Below, one piece after another: positions 7,072-9,248 of a DNA stretch of 9,248 nucleotides. A program made the position numbers and the translations under genes. Positions within the stretch are counted from its first letter, which is position 1. Each line of letters starts with the position of its first letter. The stretch spans positions 1-9,248 of the forward strand of contig JASLBT010000461.1 of assembly GCA_030146445.1 (NCBI GenBank), in the 5' to 3' direction. A model generated the notes under the pieces. The model saw only the letters and a list, made by a program, of their open reading frames with translations. It searched no databases and had not been told where the DNA came from. This DNA is from Segetibacter sp. Lineage in GTDB: Bacteria; Bacteroidota; Bacteroidia; Chitinophagales; Chitinophagaceae.

Positions 7072-7089
7072 GTGCGACGAGTGTCGCAC
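7072..7089. repeat. Perfect hairpin GTGCGAC-GAGT-GTCGCAC
   Basis: Seven-base arms (7072-7078 and 7083-7089) pair perfectly around a 4-base loop. The same 7-mer GTCGCAC occurs at 6970-6976, where it is followed by TCGTG, so 6970-6981 can pair with this hairpin in two other registers (GTCGCAC with 7072-7078, or CACTCGT 6974-6980 with ACGAGTG 7077-7083). There is no T run after it. It may be a REP-like palindrome, a structured leader or trailer, or a repeat remnant. Confidence 0.6.
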
Positions 7090-7162
7090 GACGTAGTGTG
7101 CTGGCAACGGCTGCGCCATAGTGCCACTTCACCATGGCCCATAAATCTTGTTTTTCCAATGT

Positions 7163-7178
7163 TCCCCTGAATCGGGGA
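7163..7178. repeat. Short inverted repeat upstream of the DUF5690 gene
   Basis: TCCCC (7163-7167) and GGGGA (7174-7178) pair around a 6-base loop, 29 bases before the ATG at 7207. It is placed where an operator or leader hairpin could lie, but no promoter boxes around it are clear. Confidence 0.35.
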
Positions 7179-7206
7179 TAGTCCGTGATTTTCAGTATTA
7201 TGCATA

Positions 7207-8499
7207 ATGGCTGAGCTTAATAATGCTTATACCCACAAGCGTCCGGCTTTGGTTGCAATCTATGCCGCTATTGCTGCCTTTCTTACCTATACGATGATCT
7301 TTGGTTTTCGTAAGTCGTTTGTGGTTTGCACATTTGATGGATTGACGGTTTTTGGGATGAACTACAAAACCGTATTGGTGATTTGCCAGGTGTTGGGTTA
7401 TATGCTGGCGAAGTTTTACGGCATTAAATACATCAGTGAGTTGCGCAGGATCGGAAGGGGCAGGATCATACTGCTGTTGGTGGGCATAGCATGGATGTCA
7501 TGGTTGCTGTTTGCGCTGGTGCCGGTGCCGTACAACATTGTGTTTTTGTTTGTAAATGGTTTTCCGCTCGGCATGTTGTGGGGTGTTGTTTTCAGCTACG
7601 TGGAAGGTAGGCGAAGTACCGACTTCATCGGTGCCGCACTGGCCGTAAGCTTTATTTTCGCTTCGGGATTTGTGAAGACGGTCGGCGGTTGGTTACTGAT
7701 GGAACTGGAGCTCTCGGAATTTTGGGTGCCATTTGTTACCGGTTTGGTGTTTGCGCTGCCGCTGCTGCTTTTTGTTTCGATGATGGAAAAGATCCCTCCC
7801 GCCGATGACCTGGATAAGCTGGAAAGAATGGAAAGGTTGCCGATGCCCGCCGAGAAACGGAAGGAGTTGATCAGGCGCTTTTTACCAGGACTCATTACCT
7901 GCATTCTTATCTACACGTTTGTGACGATCTTCCGCGATATCCGCGACAACTTTAGCGCCGACATGTGGAAGGAAATGGGTTACCTGAACCAACCGGCGCT
8001 TTTTTCAAAAACAGAAACACCCATCACCATCGCTATTCTTTTGTTGATCGGCAGCATGACGTTGCTTCGCAAAAACTTTATGGCCTTTATGCTCAATCAC
8101 CTGGTTATTGCGGCAGGTTTCGTGGTAGCAGGCGTATGTACCTGGCTGTTTAGCAATGGCGGCCTTTCTCCATTCTGGTGGATGACGCTAACCGGCCTCG
8201 GCCTGTACATGGTGTACATTCCGTTTAATGCGGTGTTCTTTGAGCGAATGATCTCGAGTTTCCGTTTCACGGGCAACGTTGGTTTCCTGATCTACATTTC
8301 CGATTCCTTTGGCTATCTCGGTAGCGTAGGCGTATTGTTCAGCAAAGAAATATTTAAGGTGAAGCTCAACTGGGTGCAGTTTTTCTCGAACAGCGTCATG
8401 GTGCTTTCTGTTTTTGGAGTGGTGTTAACGGTGTTTTCAGCCTGGTACTTCTGGCGCAAGCACGCCCAGGCGAGAATAGAACAAGGATATCACGGATGA
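7207..8499 (+). CDS. DUF5690 family, MFS-like 12-helix membrane protein
   Basis: The 430-residue product is highly hydrophobic, with about 12 helices near 15-35, 55-72, 85-105, 108-128, 140-163, 170-190, 225-242, 271-285, 291-311, 320-345, 355-380 and 393-418. A charged loop of about 30 residues (194-224; DDLDKLERMERLPMPAEKRKE) splits the first six helices from the rest, the layout of a major facilitator transporter. GFRKSF (33-38), GMLWGVVFSYVEGRR (122-136) and FIYTFVTIFRDIRDNFS-like residues (about 234-250) are features I associate with DUF5690 proteins of Bacteroidota; that name is from memory. The substrate is unknown. Related genes are, as I recall, found near phosphonate or amine catabolism genes in some genomes, but no such neighbour is present here. 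The ATG at 7207 is the only good start; another ATG at 7200 is out of frame. Monocistronic. Confidence 0.8.
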   Translation: MAELNNAYTHKRPALVAIYAAIAAFLTYTMIFGFRKSFVVCTFDGLTVFGMNYKTVLVICQVLGYMLAKFYGIKYISELRRIGRGRIILLLVGIAWMSWLLFALVPVPYNIVFLFVNGFPLGMLWGVVFSYVEGRRSTDFIGAALAVSFIFASGFVKTVGGWLLMELELSEFWVPFVTGLVFALPLLLFVSMMEKIPPADDLDKLERMERLPMPAEKRKELIRRFLPGLITCILIYTFVTIFRDIRDNFSADMWKEMGYLNQPALFSKTETPITIAILLLIGSMTLLRKNFMAFMLNHLVIAAGFVVAGVCTWLFSNGGLSPFWWMTLTGLGLYMVYIPFNAVFFERMISSFRFTGNVGFLIYISDSFGYLGSVGVLFSKEIFKVKLNWVQFFSNSVMVLSVFGVVLTVFSAWYFWRKHAQARIEQGYHG

Positions 8500-8891
8500 A
8501 ACAAATGATCAGTTGTTAATCGATTGGGTCGTTCACCTGGACATTTTTCGGCCGCCGGCCGGGGGCATCTATGAGCACTAAGCATCCGGGCGAATGCAAC
8601 GTTTTGTTCCGGGGTAAATATCAATGGCAGACAAGTATGGAAAATTGATTACAACTATCTTATTGCTTGAATTTACAGGTGTACTGTCTTGCCAGAGCAC
8701 ACTGGCTATCCAGCCTGGTGTAGTTGCACCGAATAAAATCTTGCTCCTGGTATTAAGGGTAAGCGTCTGGCAACCGGTGCGCTAATGATTTAAGTGGAAG
8801 GGTTGTTGGCTGAAGTCTTTCGATATCAATGTACTTCTGCAACCTTTAGTCCGTGCTTAGAAAATTATAGCGGCAACAGCAGAAAAAAATT
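8500..8891. other. Mostly non-coding stretch before the tRNA
   Basis: About 390 bases hold no conserved gene. A G+C-rich dyad GGCC-GCC-GGCC lies near 8551-8561, roughly 50 bases after the DUF5690 stop; it has no T run and is at best a poor terminator. A short lipoprotein-like frame at 8624-8785 is listed separately. Confidence 0.45.
8624..8785 (+). CDS. Possible 53-residue lipoprotein-like ORF or 5' remnant
   Basis: The frame starts MADKYGKLITTILLLEFTGVLSCQS: a Lys-containing N-terminus, a hydrophobic stretch (residues 8-22, interrupted by Glu16) and VLSC at 20-23, which fits a lipobox with Cys23 as the lipidated residue. After about 30 further residues it ends at TAA (8783-8785) with no domain, so it is either a tiny lipoprotein, the front of a decayed lipoprotein gene, or chance. 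The Glu in the hydrophobic core and lack of a ribosome binding site or promoter argue for caution. Confidence 0.25.
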   Translation: MADKYGKLITTILLLEFTGVLSCQSTLAIQPGVVAPNKILLLVLRVSVWQPVR

Positions 8892-8920
8892 TTTCTGAAA
8901 ACGAGAAACGCCTATTTTTG
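8892..8920 (+). promoter_or_regulatory. Bacteroidota-type promoter for tRNA-Asn
   Basis: TATTTTTG at 8913-8920 is an exact match to the TAnnTTTG -7 element, with TTTC (8892-8895) 17 bases upstream as an approximate -33 TTTG. Initiation near 8927 would give a 5' leader of about 28 bases on the tRNA precursor. An A7T5 run just upstream (8883-8894) may act as an UP-like or curved element. Confidence 0.7.
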
Positions 8921-8954
8921 CAACCCCTAATACAAACAAGTACGAGGGTCAAAC

Positions 8955-9028
8955 TCCTCCTTAGCTCAGTTGGTTAGAGCATCTGACTGTTAATCAGAGG
9001 GTCCCCCGTTCAAGTCGGGGAGGGGGAG
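8955..9028 (+). tRNA. tRNA-Asn (GTT)
   Basis: A 74-base cloverleaf. The acceptor stem TCCTCCT pairs with AGGGGGA (one T-G wobble), the D stem is GCTC/GAGC with loop AGTTGGTTA, the anticodon stem is TCTGA/TCAGA with loop CTGTTAA giving anticodon GTT, the variable loop is GGGTC, and the T stem CCCCG/CGGGG encloses TTCAAGT. The discriminator base is G. CCA is not encoded. All stems are complete, so the gene should be functional. Confidence 0.97.
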
Positions 9029-9037
9029 CTGAAAATC

Positions 9038-9073
9038 AAGCAGTTACGAGGTCAAATTTGTAACTGCTTTTTT
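9038..9073 (+). terminator. Intrinsic terminator of tRNA-Asn
   Basis: AAGCAGTTAC (9038-9047) pairs perfectly with GTAACTGCTT (9060-9069) around a 12-base loop and runs into six T residues (9068-9073). It begins ten bases after the tRNA, so it fits as the end of the tRNA transcript. Confidence 0.85.
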
Positions 9074-9074
9074 A

Positions 9075-9096
9075 TTTGCAAGTAATTTGCAAGTAA
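9075..9096. repeat. Perfect 11-bp tandem repeat after the tRNA terminator
   Basis: TTTGCAAGTAA occurs twice back to back (9075-9085, 9086-9096). A partial third unit (ATGTAAAT) may follow. The unit contains the palindrome TTGCAA. Its place just after a tRNA gene and at the entry to AT-rich DNA would suit protein binding sites, for instance integrase arm sites, but this is only a positional argument. Confidence 0.7.
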
Positions 9097-9189
9097 AATG
9101 TAAATAGAGATTTTTAGATATTTAACCTTCCTTTACCTTCTTCAACTTGACTTACAGGTCATTATTCAAAAAGTAAAACTGGATTTAAA

Positions 9190-9248
9190 ATGCTGTCGAG
9201 ATTTTTGGAGTCCACACCTAATTTCAAGCAATCTAATTTTTATGTGTT
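9190..9248 (+). CDS. Possible start of a gene running off the window
   Basis: An ATG at 9190 opens a frame that stays open for 19 codons to the window edge (MLSRFLESTPNFKQSNFYV). The frame is closed by a stop shortly upstream, so this would be the real start. Too little is visible to name it. The position, on the far side of a tRNA with direct repeats between, is where an integrase gene is often found, but 19 residues do not show this and chance is a fair alternative. Confidence 0.25.
   Translation, partial: MLSRFLESTPNFKQSNFYV

Larger units (their letters stand above)
6856..7206. other. Non-coding stretch between yjbQ and the DUF5690 gene
   Basis: No gene is apparent in 351 bases. Contents: an 8-base direct repeat CCCAACTG (6912-6919 and 6937-6944) around a weak hairpin AACT/AGTT with eight T residues, a possible poor terminator for yjbQ; the hairpin cluster at 6970-7089; and a C4/G4 hairpin at 7163-7178 just before the next gene. 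The 7090-7140 part is rich in short TGGC/GCCA and CCAT/ATGG dyads, suggesting a decayed repeat or mobile-element remnant, which I cannot identify. Confidence 0.5.

Noticed and set aside
9097..9248. Minus-strand open frame entering from the right edge (about 27 codons to TGA near 9166)
   Set aside because: Short, Lys/Arg/Ser/Phe-rich as expected from AT-rich DNA, with no recognisable C-terminal motif.

Overview
The window looks like a Bacteroidota chromosome, most likely of the Chitinophagaceae type. The evidence is a T9SS-type C-terminal sorting domain on a large secreted protease, a signal peptide leaving an N-terminal Gln, a DUF5690-like membrane protein, promoter-like sequences matching the Bacteroidota TTTG/TAnnTTTG pattern, and a general lack of strong Shine-Dalgarno sequences. 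Taxon assignment is inference from these traits only.

Layout, left to right. (1) 1-348: the 3' end of an error-prone DNA polymerase gene (dnaE2-type, plus strand). (2) 389-1936, minus strand and convergent with it: a multi-pass membrane protein of the lipase maturation factor (LMF1-like) family. An inverted repeat lies just upstream of its start codon. (3) 2290-2436: a small single-pass membrane protein of 48 residues behind a plausible promoter, followed by about 470 bases without a recognisable gene. (4) 2904-6131: a 1075-residue secreted, multidomain reprolysin-like zinc metallopeptidase (signal peptide, propeptide, HExxHxxGxxH catalytic domain, Ig-like region, two fibronectin III repeats, pre-peptidase C-terminal-like domain, T9SS sorting domain), ending in a strong intrinsic terminator. 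(5) 6192-6366: two near-identical 54-bp intergenic repeats at an 88-bp period. (6) 6409-6855: a YjbQ/UPF0047 family protein. (7) 6856-7206: a non-coding stretch with a perfect hairpin and related 7-mers that could pair in alternative ways. (8) 7207-8499: a 12-TM-like DUF5690 protein. (9) 8500-8954: mostly non-coding, with one possible 53-residue lipoprotein-like ORF and a good promoter. (10) 8955-9028: tRNA-Asn(GTT) with its own terminator. It is followed by an 11-bp perfect tandem repeat, then AT-rich DNA (about 29% G+C by hand count) in which a new reading frame may begin at the window edge.

Most genes appear to be single transcription units and I see no multigene operon. The functions are unrelated: translesion DNA synthesis, membrane or envelope protein, secreted proteolysis, a YjbQ housekeeping-type protein, a membrane transporter-like protein and a tRNA. 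No complete mobile element, CRISPR array or clearly novel multi-gene system is visible. The places most worth a second look are the right edge (possible tRNA-associated integration boundary), the 88-bp-period repeats, and the hairpin cluster at 6970-7089.
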